64,000 nucleotides of DNA, taken from assembly GCA_030077755.1 (NCBI GenBank), contig JAQJZZ010000019.1:136501-200500 (forward strand), read 5' to 3'. This stretch comes from Filosporella fistucella (lineage: Eukaryota; Ascomycota; Leotiomycetes; Helotiales). The translations under genes and the position numbers were made by a program. Positions 11,360 to 24,800 of this stretch are shown here, in pieces. Under the pieces are notes generated by a model. It saw only the letters and a program-made list of their open reading frames with translations, was not told the DNA's origin and did no database searches. How positions within the stretch are numbered: position 1 is the first letter of the stretch; each line of letters opens with the position of its first letter.

Positions 11360-14300
11360 TTTTGCTATTGGTGTTGGTGGTGGAAATGTCTGATGTTGGT
11401 AGTGAGTAGATGGGTAAGTAATGTTGTTGGGTATGTATAGCAGTGTTGGGTATATAAGTAATAGATGGTTGTGTTGAGCTAAGTGGCTTGCTCGTATTTG
11501 ATGTTGACCTTCCGAAAGAGTTCAACAAATTCAATAATTCTTGGAATTTGTTACGACCGAAACAACGCCGCTCCACGAGGGAGATAACAAATATATAAAC
11601 ATGTCCATGACTATGACTTACTTCCCCACAGAGCCACCCGATTCATTTCATGCCTGTCAGACGGCGGGCCCCTTCTGATGGTTGCGTCAGATCCCAAAAC
11701 AACCCCTGTTCTGAAGACACGAAGAATAAATGATGTGTTCGAAGCATGACCTGATGGGGCAAGTCGAGAACGTCAAGACGCTAGGGCTGATGATTTCCAA
11801 GTGCTCGGGATGATCTTGTCGCGGGGTTGAGTCAAGTTCTGGACAGTCGGTGAGACTACGGTGAATACGGCGAGTGTCGGTCTGGTTTGCGAGACGCCGA
11901 GCAGAATCGCATGACGGTGTGGTTGGGCCCTCTCGAGGCCCTCTTGAGTTCTTGAGTGCTGGCCTGGATCCTGAATCGCTGGCAATAGTGAAATCTGGCG
12001 GTACTTACTCAGTGCCCACAGGGGCGCAGTGCTTAAAGTTGGGCTGTCGAGGCTGTTCACCTATGAGAAGACCACGGTCTGGAGGTGATGCGCACATGTG
12101 ATAGTGGTGAATGGTGTTGATAAAATGCAGCGATGCCGCTCTGAGCGCCCTACTTTGGGCTGTCCTTCGGGTCGAAACCTTATCGTTCAGCTGTGCAACA
12201 GCTGATAATCTGGACACGAAATCGAATGGCCATGGCTTGATCTTGATCGAGATCTAGAGTCGGATCACTGAACGCGAATGTGATACAATCAATGCGATTA
12301 TCATTGTCAGCGCACTGCACAGTACGGAGTAACGTTTGATGCATTGTCATGGTCAGCAGTAATATCAGCATCAGCAGCAGATTGTCGGATTTCGAGTTTT
12401 GGAGGCGCATTCGGCCTTGGGGATATCTAATCGTACCGAGGACTGGCGGATGTAGATGTGGAAGGTCGGGACAAAAATAGAAGGAGATATATCACTTTCA
12501 TATATCATACGGATTTCTACTTCTTAGTGGTGGAGAGTCTCGTGGGTATTGTTCAGGTGATGTGGGGAGACATCAGGTCACGATGCAAAACCGTTGCCAA
12601 GGCCTATCCTGTTACTTGCCGTCTCTTGAATGATCAGATTGCAATGGCAAGCTACAGGCTATGCCAGCGAGAGGGGGAAGAGAATATCGAGATCGAGCGG
12701 AGAGCCTAGGAATCGTTGCAAGAGGTCCAGCTGTCACATGATCCACTTTTATCCTTTGCTAGCCTTAAAAGACAATGCTCATGGCATCCACTGCTCAAGT
12801 TACTTAAGACGAAGCATGAATGCTATCGAACTTTGGTTGCAACGACATCCTATACCTGACTTCAAGGATGAGTCAAGGAAGTTACACAACATGTCACATG
12901 ACGTTGCAGTAGTTGCAGCATTCCCGGTTACTTGATGCCAGCTTGTTTCATACTGAGCATTACATCATCGTACAATCACAGTCCAATATGGGATGAATTT
13001 TAACCCACTGAAACTTGGACCAAGACAAGTTGGAAGCTTGACATGCTCAGATTCAGTCATCGAGCCACATGCCAAGTGGCTGCCAGCGACACGACCGCGG
13101 CATTTCATAGCATTTGACATATGCGGGGTTATTCATAAGCCACCTTGCACAGTTTTTGTCGACTGGCAAATCCCCAGCCTTGATGCATATTTTCTTCCCT
13201 GATTTTGAATTTAGCCTATCGTTCACAAAAATACCTCATCGAAGGTGTTATGTGTGGTACCAATACACCCCCTTTCGTAAGCGAGCGAATGTCGGGCTGT
13301 TCCTGTGTTGAATCCAATGCAGTCAGATTGGTATTGGATGCTAGCTTTCATAGTGTATTTGATATACTCTATGTACAGTATTTCATCGACCAATAGTTCC
13401 ATTATTGCCTTGTCACATCATGCCTGGCAGTAAAGCTTGTAAGATCGCACTGGGCTCTAGATACAGCTCCTCGGTTGTACTTTATCTTCAATACTGACAG
13501 TCATATCTGAGTCGCCGGCACTATATTGGATCAGTTTCCATCAGACACGCGAATTTCGTAGACTGACCATGAATCGGAACTCTGCCATGTAGCAAGAACA
13601 AGAGGCCGACCGTTTTCACAAGGAACAAAAATGAAGCCATCGCTACCTATGTTGACTTTGAATGCCTGGCTTACGACAACATTAGTTGCCACGCATGGTC
13701 CACTTTCGACTCGTTGTCTCCTTTCGACCTGATTGTTGCAAACGCCGTTCTTCTAGTTTGCGTAGCGCTCAAGTGTGATGCTGACTGATGAGATGAGAGG
13801 TGCTGAGCCGAGTATGAGTAGAGAGAAAAGCTAGGCAAGAACATTAGCTTTTCCATTATCGTTCACAAAGGGTGTGGAATTATAAAGATTATTATCATAT
13901 ACCTTGGTGGTGTACATTATGACTTGAATATATGCTAGACTGGTTTGTGCATTGCGTACCACAAGGGAGTCTGATCAGGGAAGGCTCAAAATTTGAACGT
14001 GAAATAGAGCTGCGAGTGAGTAAAATGTTAAATCGAAATTGATTGTTGCATTTCTCGCTCTATGGAGCTTCAGTTGTTCTTATAGTGTTTGTTCCTGGCG
14101 CCTTTACGTTGGGCTCCAACATACTGCCATACTCCCCTCTCATATTTCAGAATCGATCGAGATTTGTTACATCATAGATTTTGAGTCTCTTCTCAAGACA
14201 CGGAAGTAAAACTTAGTCAAAGTATGACTCTGCAGCATGAAGCAAAACAACATCGCTGCATCGCAACAAATTTCCATTTTGAAGTTGAAGCCCAGCAGCC

Positions 14301-16231
14301 GATCGCTCGGAAGGAGTCAGTCCGAGAGTACGGCTTGCTTAGCTTGTCCATCATTCTTATTCTCAGAGTATTATTCACAAAGTATGCAAAAGTTCAACAC
14401 ATGCTCGCGATGTTGAAGCCAAATGGATATCCATTGCCCAATCAAGATGTCCGCATCTTTTGACATGTAAATCTAGAGTCAGGTATTAGTTGAGATCCAG
14501 GTACTTGTCAAGTGAGGCCACTGGGCGCAAAGGAGTTTTATATGAATCATGAGATTATCAAGCGCCAACCAGCTTCTGACCTCGCAAGTCAGTTGTCAAG
14601 CGAGTACGAAGGAAAGGCGATCTCCCCCTCAAAAGAGTATTGTTCGCTGCAGGCACTCATGAAATCTGTGTACAAAATTTAATGATCGACCTGAAGTTGA
14701 AGGGTCAAGAAGACTTCGAGGTGGATTGGAGCGGTTGCAAGCGAGGGCTCTTCACGTCAAAGAATGGCTGCGAGGGCAGAAAGAAAACGCTCGTGGTTTA
14801 AGCTAAGATCAATGCCGAGGCCGTCGTGTACGCTACGAATGCTATGCCTCTGTTTCCCCGGATCAAGGCTCTGCTAAGCGCGGTCCGTCTTCATCACTCC
14901 ATTCTGAGTTTCTCCTCGGATGCCGGATCTCTATGCGTTTGTCCGTATGCGGCAATAGAGAAGTAGTTCTGTCTGCTGTCAATTGAGGAGAGAACGTCAG
15001 ATATCTCTTAATTTCGAGTTCTTTGTTCCTGCGAGTTTGGTTTTTTTATGAATGAAGAGTTTAATTTACATTATATAACCGTAAGTGTGGGTTTCTCATG
15101 AAATGATTAGATTCTTCAAAGTTGGGGTACATTCAACTCGTCAACTACATCTATCTTCCGTATAAGCTTTGGACCGCCCATGGATTCGGTTCCACTTGCT
15201 TCACACAGATCTTCAGCATGGATCCTCGAGCTACCCTCCCTACCCCTCGTTCATACTGGTGGATATACCCGCCTGTTCCATGACCTTGGGCGCCAGCTAT
15301 GATCGGCATTAAGATAGCACATCTAATCCATGCCTGTCTTTCAGAGGAGACTATTATTAGCTCATCTGTTTATCTGCAATTAACGTCGTATTATGACTCA
15401 AGCCAAGCGCTTCTAAACGCATTTGTGTCTCTGGCCGCATCGAATTCGCGAATAGTTTCAACTGTCTTCTCACATCAAACCATTTGATCTTTTTCCGGGA
15501 TTCGGCTTTGTGCGGGAAGAGGGAGGTTAGGGTAACCGACGGGATATATGACAGAAGCAAAGGCATGTATTGCTATAGATTTTGTGTGTTTCGAAACATT
15601 TTGACCCTTACACGTGGTACGTCAGGGTTCGCAGAATTGTACTCGAAGCCCTTGGCTTTTGGTGACCTCCCTACATTTCCTTAGAAACTCCCATAACTCT
15701 TTTGAACGCTGAGCAACCGAGTCCTATCTTTGAACCTATTCTGCGCACTTAAGTTGGAGGACCTGAACATCATCGTATTTATTGCTATGATTATCTGATC
15801 GACGTGAGGATATCAGGCGATTTTCCATCCTCTATTAAATTATTTTCACTAAATCACAAAATACATAGATGAACGTGTTCCATGGGAATCAAGTAGACGT
15901 TCATGCAGAGAAGAGTACGAAACAAATCAAAAGTCGAAATGGTGTCAAGTATGATTTCTCATTTCCGCAGAAGATCATCTGTACGAAAATTGGTTCATGT
16001 AGCGAGGGATGGTTAGTGATAATTCAACATCGTCCGATCTCAAGAACCCTCAATCGTTTTGTGCGACATCCTTATTTTCACACAATGTTTTTTTTCCAAT
16101 GACGTCTTCTCAACTCTCTCAGTGGAAGGGATTGGAAATTATAAATGCATTCGCATCCTCTCACTGAACTCAGAACTCATCAAATCAAGCAAAAACACCA
16201 TTCAACCAACGTCCTAAACCATCCCATCACC
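11360..16231. other. Gene-poor region, no supported gene
   Basis: Nearly 4.9 kb hold only scattered frames of 60-100 codons on both strands, with no recognisable motif or splice pattern. The region between 14690 and 14800 reads as a short basic, Cys-containing stretch (EDFEVDWSGCKRG) without a start codon. No terminal inverted repeats, target duplications or reverse-transcriptase or transposase motifs were seen. Bases just before 16232 are A/T-rich and lead into the secreted-protein pseudogene. Confidence 0.5.
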
Positions 16232-17457
16232 ATGCGCGGTTTTCATAAATTCGCTATTCTCAGCGCAGCTGTCATCCCAGCCATTTCTTCATCTCCTCTC
16301 AGCAAAAGACAAGGCTCATATCGATTCGAATGTGACGGCAACAGAGTCCCAAATTATGGCGATTGTAAGTGTTACGTAAATCAATTTCATACCGAGAATT
16401 GATACTGACATCAGATTACAGGTAACAGGTGATGAATGCAAACTTTGCTGAGCCCAATGGGCTTGCCACCATTTAACCAAATCCATTCGGTCTCAACCAA
16501 CTTGATTTCACCGCTTGTGATAATCTTAATTGCATGATCAGTATGTTATACAGATTGTTAAGATGGATGCAAGTTAATTAGTGTTGGTGTCACTATTTCC
16601 GAAGATGGCTTCCAAGTCACCAATAATCAAGTACAACAAGCATATGATGCTGTCAGTGGTACCTGTGGTCAAGGGCCATCAGGGGAAACGGCAGAACTGC
16701 TGTCTCACTGAATGGGAAGTACAACATCGGTGTTTTCAGCAACCCTGATTACTCTCCTGGAGCGCGTGTGGCGGTCAAGCCTGCAACCATCAGCAAGAGA
16801 GCCGATAGTGTGAGTATTGATAGAGCAAGGCAGAAAAATCCACAGATGACATTACGATAGGACACCGGATACAGTTTCAGCGTGCACACAGTGAACGAGC
16901 CTCCTCAAGAATTCCGTTCCCAGATCCGTGAAAGTCTCCCAGGTGGTGGATCCATCACCATCGAAGAGTCAGAGACGAAATCCTTCTCTACCAATTTCTC
17001 CATGGAAGTCTCGGCCTGTATTGAAGGCATCATCTCTGCCAGTATCGGCACGGAGGTTTCCCAAGGATAGGAGTTCTCAAGTATCTTTGGGCAGATGGTA
17101 TGCTCAACGTGCGAACCAACACTAGAAGTGGCTCTGATGAGAATAGGTTCCCATCAATTGCGATCCCGGACAGACTGGTATTGTGTACTTCCAGCCTAAG
17201 TACGAGCTTTGGTTCGGTGCTTTGGTGAGTCTTTTGATTGCACAACATGAGATAAATGCATTCGATACTGACTTATACAAACACCCTCTGGCGATCAAGT
17301 GACTGTTCGGAAACCGCAGGTGTTGGATGATGGTAGAGCTTATGGGAACTATGAGGTTGAGTGTACTGAGAACTGGACTAATGATGCTGAAACACATCAT
17401 TATATGAAGTCAGGCAAGCTTGGTAATTGCTGTAGGGGACGAAGGACGTGCGTGTAA
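16232..17457 (+). pseudogene. Small secreted protein, pseudogene
   Basis: The start encodes a clear signal peptide (MRGFHKFAILSAAVIPAISS) followed by a Lys-Arg processing-like site (SKRQ). Later exonic blocks are recognisable because they are separated by intron-like GT...AG stretches. Examples are NPFGLNQLDFTACD, ISEDGFQVTNNQVQQAYD, YNIGVFSNPDYSPGARV, SGYSFSVH-like and FRSQIRESLPGGGSI, PINCDPGQTGIVYF and a Cys-containing tail ending RRTCV. The frame is destroyed by a TAA before the NPFGLN block, a frame shift near 16685-16700, and a TAG at 17068 after GTEVSQG. I do not recognise the family beyond secreted fungal proteins of unknown function. It stands alone in a gene-poor region. Confidence 0.7.
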
Positions 17458-18812
17458 ATAATACATGATGAAAGGATTGTTTTGCTGATAGTTGGTGCTC
17501 GTACCTTGGTTAAAAAGGCGACATGCCTCCATGAAATTTATTTGTCTCCTGCCTCTCGGACGTACGGTGAAGTGTACATACTCATAGTTTCCCACAATCT
17601 GGCTCCTGAATTGGATCATCCATTTAAACGGAATACTTACCTCAACTCAATACACCCAAGGTACCTACCTACCTAGGAGGAAGATCCCTTGATATCGTAT
17701 TCACGTGATATGTCTTGGCACAAAAAATATAGCGCGCTTTCCTCCCTTCACCGTCTCCCACCACCTAGGTACTGTCTTCTGTCTTACCTATATCTCCGAA
17801 GTCTGGATTATATTCTCATCTGAGTCCACTTCCGCTCCACTCTGCGCGACCCTGCACTTCTTTCGAGTTGTGTATATATCGTCTTCTCAACACTGTATTC
17901 TATTTTCCACCTTTCCCAATTCCGACACCGAGTTACCGTACGTACCCCGCAGACACCTCTCGTGCATGAATTGCGTCCAATCACCAAAATTTCACCCGTT
18001 CTTCACTCTGTTACGCATCAATAGAAGCCACAATGGAAGTTGAAGGTGTCCAGATTTCAGGCAGCAGTCCAAAGTCCGGATTTCGGGTGGTCAGCTTAGG
18101 CTGGCGGCTGCTGCAACACTGGAGATGAGCCACAATCTCTACTGTATTGTATAAGTACCTTACCAAACTGCCAATCTCAAGCCAGAAGTATTCACACTGG
18201 TTCTATGTTATCTTTGCCTCTGATTGTTACGTGGACGAGCTTACTTCCGCGATTTATCTGGAGATCATCATTCACCTCCGCCAGAACTCTCCGTGTTGGC
18301 ATCAAAGAGCGTCACGGTTGACCTTACCTCGGATTTGGACATCAGTATGGCGGGATGACAAAATAGGGAATCTGAATCGAAAACCTGCTACAGATTCAGC
18401 CTCGTCTGTATCTGGGAAGGATCGTATCATCAGTGACCTGTGGCGCAAATAAGCTGCAGAAAGAGGGCGTTCCGGCCCCACAAAGTGAAAGCTAAGCCTC
18501 GACAACTTCACCAATTCTCTACTGCGGCTAGATGAAAGATGCCATGAACCAATTGGCAACTCATCGAGCCTGCAAAGAATCTACACACCGAACTGCTTCT
18601 CCAGGCCCAGCCACACACTGAATACAATGCTTAATAGTACTAGATATAGTCAAGACATCTACCCTGCACTGCAGTGTCGCGTGCAATGCTCACCCCAAAT
18701 TTTTGCTTTCTGTCAACGAACTCTTTTTCAATTTATTTCGTGACTTTTCTAAGGGTACCGGTCATTGCTTGTCTCAAATGAAGGCCGATTTTCTATCTGG
18801 TACCCACTCGCC
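17458..18812. other. Intergenic, upstream of the STAND gene
   Basis: No gene is supported here. Short frames occur on both strands without motifs. The last few hundred bases are presumably the promoter and leader of the large NACHT-ankyrin gene, and they contain no obvious TATA element. Confidence 0.5.
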
Positions 18813-21800
18813 ATGGATCCTCTATCTATAATTGCTGGTGTCACTGGAATCGCTGGATTCACAGACACGATTATCACCAAGACGTATAATTATATAAGAG
18901 AAGTGAAGAATGCTGAGGCCAGCATCCATCGCTTTTTCAACGAAAGCAAAAGTCTCTATGGGATTCTGACAAGCGTTCAACACACCCTCGAATTGATGTC
19001 TGAGGACAACCTTTGTATCGAATCGTCTGTTGGTAAAGAAATCGACGCTTGTAAACTTACAATCAAAGAGATTCGAGATGCACTCGTTGATCCAAGCCCA
19101 CCCCGGTCCTCACTTTCCAAGTTCAAGCGGCGTATGAAATGGCCTTTCGATATACGGAAAACGGAGGAACTCACGTCGAGCCTTGAGAGACATAAAACGA
19201 CACTCAACATAGCCTTCAGCATCGAAACTTTGTATGATATCAGTTCCAAATTGGGGATTTGAGGCTGATACATACAGGCTGTACTCCTTCGAGTCAAGCA
19301 AGAAGCATAGCACAGACCTGTCGGCATTACGCGGCATTGTCGAGCAAAGATTCACTTGTAAGTAGTCTTGCAACGAGCTTGTTGAGATGCTAACTCGAAG
19401 TAGCGGAAGATCACCAAAAGATATTTGCGTGGCTTGGGAACATCGACCATGCAAAGCTGCAGGTTAATGGAATCAATCTCCGAAGCAATCTCACGGAGCA
19501 GACCGGTACTTGGTTCTTGGAAGGAGACGAGTTCAAAAATTGGTTAAGCAGTCGTGGTGCTAACCTTTGGGTGCATGGTATTCGTACGTAAAGCTCGTTG
19601 CTATGAGGCTCATAGAGAGGCACTGATGTCCTGATTATAGCTGGTTCTGGAAAGACTGTATTAACGTAAGCTATGTTTTAAACCCACATTCGTGGGCAGT
19701 ATTGATTTGATTGTAGGTCGACCATAGTACAGCATATACAAGCTCTACTCCAAGCTCGTGGTGATCAAGCAGACGGTTTGTGTTATCAAAACCAGTTTTG
19801 CGATAAAGCTGACTCAATTAGGCCTGGCATATTTCTACTGTGACTTCAAGGATAAGAGAACTCAAACTTCCTGGAATATCATCGGGTCTCTCATTAGGCA
19901 ACTCGGCCACCAGAATACCCAGTGCTTGTATGACCTCGAGGACTTCTTTCGCAAGCACGACCCCTCTGCTATCTCGAGCAAGCCATGTACTGTTGAGGAC
20001 CTGGCACAATTTCTTCGAAGCATGACGAAGCATTTTGATGGTGATTTAATGATTATTATTGATGGGTTGGATGAAATTGAAGAGGGTCGCGTCGAAACAA
20101 TAGATCTTTTGAAAACTCTAGGGGAAGGAACCAGTTTTCAGGCCGAGGGTATCTCATCTGATCCGGCACAAATCGCTCAGACGCCGGCATTAGATGTGCC
20201 ATCGGAGAACAGGACACCATCGGCGGCTGGCACAGAAAGTGGAATCTCGACAATGGGAGCACAAGGGCAGGATGGACCGGCTCCGATTACAGCCGAATGG
20301 ATCGCAGATGATGATGCTACCCTTACAGTCTCTGTTGGCGCCCCCTCATCAACCGTGAAGTTGTTATTGGTGAGCAGAACTCTATCTGACATAGGGACTG
20401 AGCTCCAAACTTTCGCCCAGCAAGGCATCGAGGCCAAAGAGACCGATCTCCTGTTGTACGTGTCGTCAGAGATCCATTACCGGATGAGCAAAGGACGGCT
20501 GAGATTCAAGGATCGTGGACTAAAGGATGATATTGTGGATGGACTTGTTCATAACGCCCAAGGAATGTGCGTAATCGACTGAATGATTTCCTCTGCATAT
20601 TTTTTCATTTGCTAATCTCGCACACAGGTTTCGCTGGGTGGTCTGTCAGATTGACCATCTCTGCAAGCTTACATCAGACAAGCAGAAAAGGAATGCTCTC
20701 AATACTTTACCTCGAGGTCTGCCCGATACATATGATCGAATTCTATATGCTGTTGATGAAAGACATATCGAGATTGTGCACAAGACACTCCAGTGGATCA
20801 TTTCGGCTGCGGAACCTCTTCCTATTGACGCTCTTCTAGAAGCACTTGCTGTTGCCGATGGCGATGGCGATCTTGATGAGGATCAGTTCGTCAGCGAAGA
20901 TACAGTTCTAGGATGTTGCAGTAGCCTTGTCAAGAGAAGCGGTTCCATACAAGGCGTGCTAGAACTCGCACATTTTAGCGTCAAGCAATATCTGATGGAT
21001 ATCGGCATCAAATCGTCCCCTGAAATTCGACGTTATCAGATCAGGGCTGACGAGAGTCGTTTGATTCTTGGCAAAACCTGCCTGACATATCTGAACTTTC
21101 AGTCCTTTGATAGGGGTCCAGTCAAGACCATACCGGAGTTCACAGAAATCACATCCAGACACCCTTTTCTACAGCATGCTGCAATGTTCTGGGATACATA
21201 CTCGGAAGGATATCTGATGCAGGATGATATGCAACAACTCGTGATGACTTTATTCGATCCTAGTGTGACTGAGCAGTTTAGGTTCTGGAACCAGTGCGTT
21301 CTCATTTTCGAAAACGAGCAAGACATTGACCTTAACGATTGGAGATATAAAGCTTGTATGGAGGCAAGTCCCCTTCATTGTAAGTATCTAAGAGCCAGTA
21401 TCTTCTGTTCCACAAACCATAACTTTGGCAATACTTCTTTCGAAATCTTTTATTTGGGTACATACTGACAGCTTACAGGGGCGGCCATGTTCGCACTACC
21501 AGAAGTCACACGTACTCTGCTGAGAGACTTCTCTACCAACGAAGACAGTGGTATTGGCAACCCGATTCATTGTGCTCTATTAGGTCGAGGATTTCTACAC
21601 CTCAAAGCCTTAATTCTAAAAGACAACGTGGATTCTCAGTCAGGGACATCGTCTCAAAAATCAGATGATGATGATACATGTCTCCTGTGTTCAGCTAAAT
21701 ATCGCGGATTTTCACGACGTGAGCCACAGAAATTGCATTGTGGGCACATATTTGAACTTCAATGCGACAACTTGGCTCTTGATCCCACAATACAAGACTG

Positions 21801-24800
21801 TCCAACTTGCCAAAAAGCTCGTCTAAAACAACACACTGAAGTTGAAAGATTCATGGACGATATTGCCTTGACAAAACATGGCCTTGATATCGGAACATTG
21901 AGCAAAGATTCATCATGGAGATCTGTAAATCGGCTGCAGACTCTCAGCCACCTGATTGATTGTGGCTGCGATCTCAACTCTTCTTGTTCGGCTCTCCCCC
22001 GACTCGACATTGTGAAAGTGTCACTTAATATCACAGATGATACTGCTGATTTTGTGTCGCCACTTCTCAAGAAAGGAGCAAAGATATCACGCGCAACCAT
22101 TGACTATGCACAGCGCTTAGTTGATGCTGCACTGAAGAACAATAAGCGACCAGAACCAGGAGTTGCAACGTTAATCATGAACTCCAGCGATTGCAACCTA
22201 GCTGAGGCAGACCGTGAGATGTTCAAAAAGTTAACAGCAAGCTTACGGAGTGTGCAAAATAAAGGCTCGGACCTTTTTGCTGATGTTCAGCTAGGACAAT
22301 CAATGACAGCCACTGAGAGGAAACGAATGCTTCAAGATCTGAAGCAGGCCGTTCGGCTAGGTCTTCTATCACAAGTGAAGACCTTTTTAGGACGGCTCAC
22401 AAGTCTTCCTCTCGCAGGCCAGCCTTTAGTCCCTCTCCAAGAATCTTTTTACTTGGCGGTGGAACGAAATAGACGAGATATCGCTGAATTATTCCTAGAA
22501 AATGGCGCTATCGTCGACAGGAGGAGTTTTGCTACTGCTGTGATACAAGGCAATACTCGAACTGTCGATTTGTTCCTGGAGCACAGCCCTGAAGTGGCTT
22601 GCCAAGAAGACATGTCTGCCGCGATTAGTCTTGGAGCTCATGGAATATTTTCTTCTCTTCTTCGTATTGGTATCAAGCCTGACGATGTTGACGATACTAT
22701 GCAACTCCCCATCCACTGGGCGCTGAAAGACGATGGGCAAGCTGGATCACCTGGTAGATTGGCAATCATTGAGGATTTGATGAAGCTCAAACCCTCACTG
22801 ACCATGCAGGATTGCGACGGCGAACTGCCAATCCATCTGGCAGTACGACTAGGTTTGGACGAAGTCGTGAAAGCATGTTTGGATAGAGGGGCATCTGTTG
22901 AATCTTCCACTAGCATAGGGCTACGACCAACTCATATTGCGTGCATAAAAGACTCTACTAAGATCATGAAGGTTTTGATCCAAGCAGGTGCTGATATAAA
23001 CGCTAAAAGAGGGGACGTTGGAGGAGGACCACTTCTTTATGCCGCATCCTACAATGCTTGCGGCTGTGCCCAACTCCTTCTCGAGGCAGGCGCAGATGCT
23101 GAGCAATTGAGTGCACTTCGATATACCCCTCTCATAATGGCAGCTCTGAAAGACTCTTGGGATGTCGCAGCTATACTTATTCGAGCAGGGGTAAATGTTC
23201 ACGCTACTGATGAAGAATCACATTCTACCACACTCAGTATGTGAAATCTCCTTTAGTGCCTTGAACTCAATGTAAAAGTCGGAAGACAATCTCGCCTATT
23301 GTTTTGCTAGATCTGTTCAAATCTAATTTGATTATAGTGTTGGCTTCTGCGTCAGGAGCGATTGAGGTTATTCAGTTGCTGCTCGAGAAGCACCCAGATC
23401 TGGACTTGGAACAGCAAAATATCAATCAACAAACTCCCCTGTTCCTCGCCAGAAGTTACGAAGTTCTTGATCTACTACTGAGGTCCAATGCTCAGGTTGA
23501 CGCCAACCGCGATAAAATAAACGCTGGCACCCCTCTCCACAAATGGATCCTCAAGGGCTCGATAGACTCCGTTCAATTACTTCTCGATCATAATGCGAAC
23601 ATCGAAAGTGTCAACTCTGGCCTACAAACGCCACTGATGAATGCTGCGGAGTGTGGGCAATGGAAAATTGTAGAAATGCTAGTCCAGAAAGGAGCCAATG
23701 TCAATGTCAAATACAGTGGCACAGGGTATACCCCGCTAACCTTGGCTGCAGCTTCTGGTAAAGTGGATATGGTGACAATGCTGTTAGACAAAGGTGCCAA
23801 CACTGAAGAGACCGCCTCGACGAATGGCTACACTGCGCTCATGTTAGCTGCTCAGAGTGGCAGCCTCTCTACTGTCAAAGTGCTGGTTGAGAAAGGGGCA
23901 GATATCCTTGCCAAAGACAATACCTCTGCTTGTGCGACGGCGTTGATTCATGCTATAGAAAGAAATGTTCCGACTGAAATAGTCGAATACCTATTACTCC
24001 ATGGCGCGAACGCTTCCGATAGAGAGGCGAAAGACGACAAAAGTGTACTCATGGTCACCGCTACATTGGGAAATGAGGTGACGACGAAAACTCTCCTAGC
24101 TCATGGAGCCAATATTGATTGTCAAACAAGACTATACAAAAGCTCGGCACTCAGTTTAGCTGTAGACCATGGCCAGGCAAAAATATGCAAGATCCTTCTT
24201 GAGCATGGGGCCGTATTGTCTCAGGTGGACAGTATCGGAAGGAACATTGCCCATCATATCGCGAGATATGGGAGTCTAGAGGTATTGAAGGAATTTCTAC
24301 CTTACCCCGTCGACTGGACACGCTCGGAGGGTGCAACATACTATAATTTCGAAAAAGATTCCGACGAAGTTGGAGTTTCCCCCTTGCATCTAGCGGCAAA
24401 GTACAGGTTTCCTGGATTCATTCGCATGCTGCATGATGGGCAACACCTGCTAGATCTCGACCCACCATGCGGTGGAAACTTGAGACCACTTCACTGGGCT
24501 GCTGCGTTGGGAAACACAAGTGTAGTAGAGATCTTGGCGCAAAGAGGTGTAAACATTAATGCCGCAACTGAGGAGAAGGGTCACACTCCGTTGCACTTGG
24601 CTGCCAAAGACAATCACCTCCAGACCGTTCGAGCATTGATAAAATTCGGGGCCAATGTCGATTTGCTTGATACCTCACAAGGTACAGCTACAGACCTTGC
24701 ATCTGATCCTGATATCATTCGTGAGCTTCGAGCTGCGTCAAAACAAAGAGGTGAGTGCCTTCAATATCGTAGATTTTATGATTACTAATGTCAGTGTAGA

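Noticed and set aside
11360..16231. Degenerate transposon in the gene-poor region
   Set aside because: No reverse transcriptase, integrase or transposase motif, terminal repeat or target duplication was seen. Absence of genes alone is not evidence.
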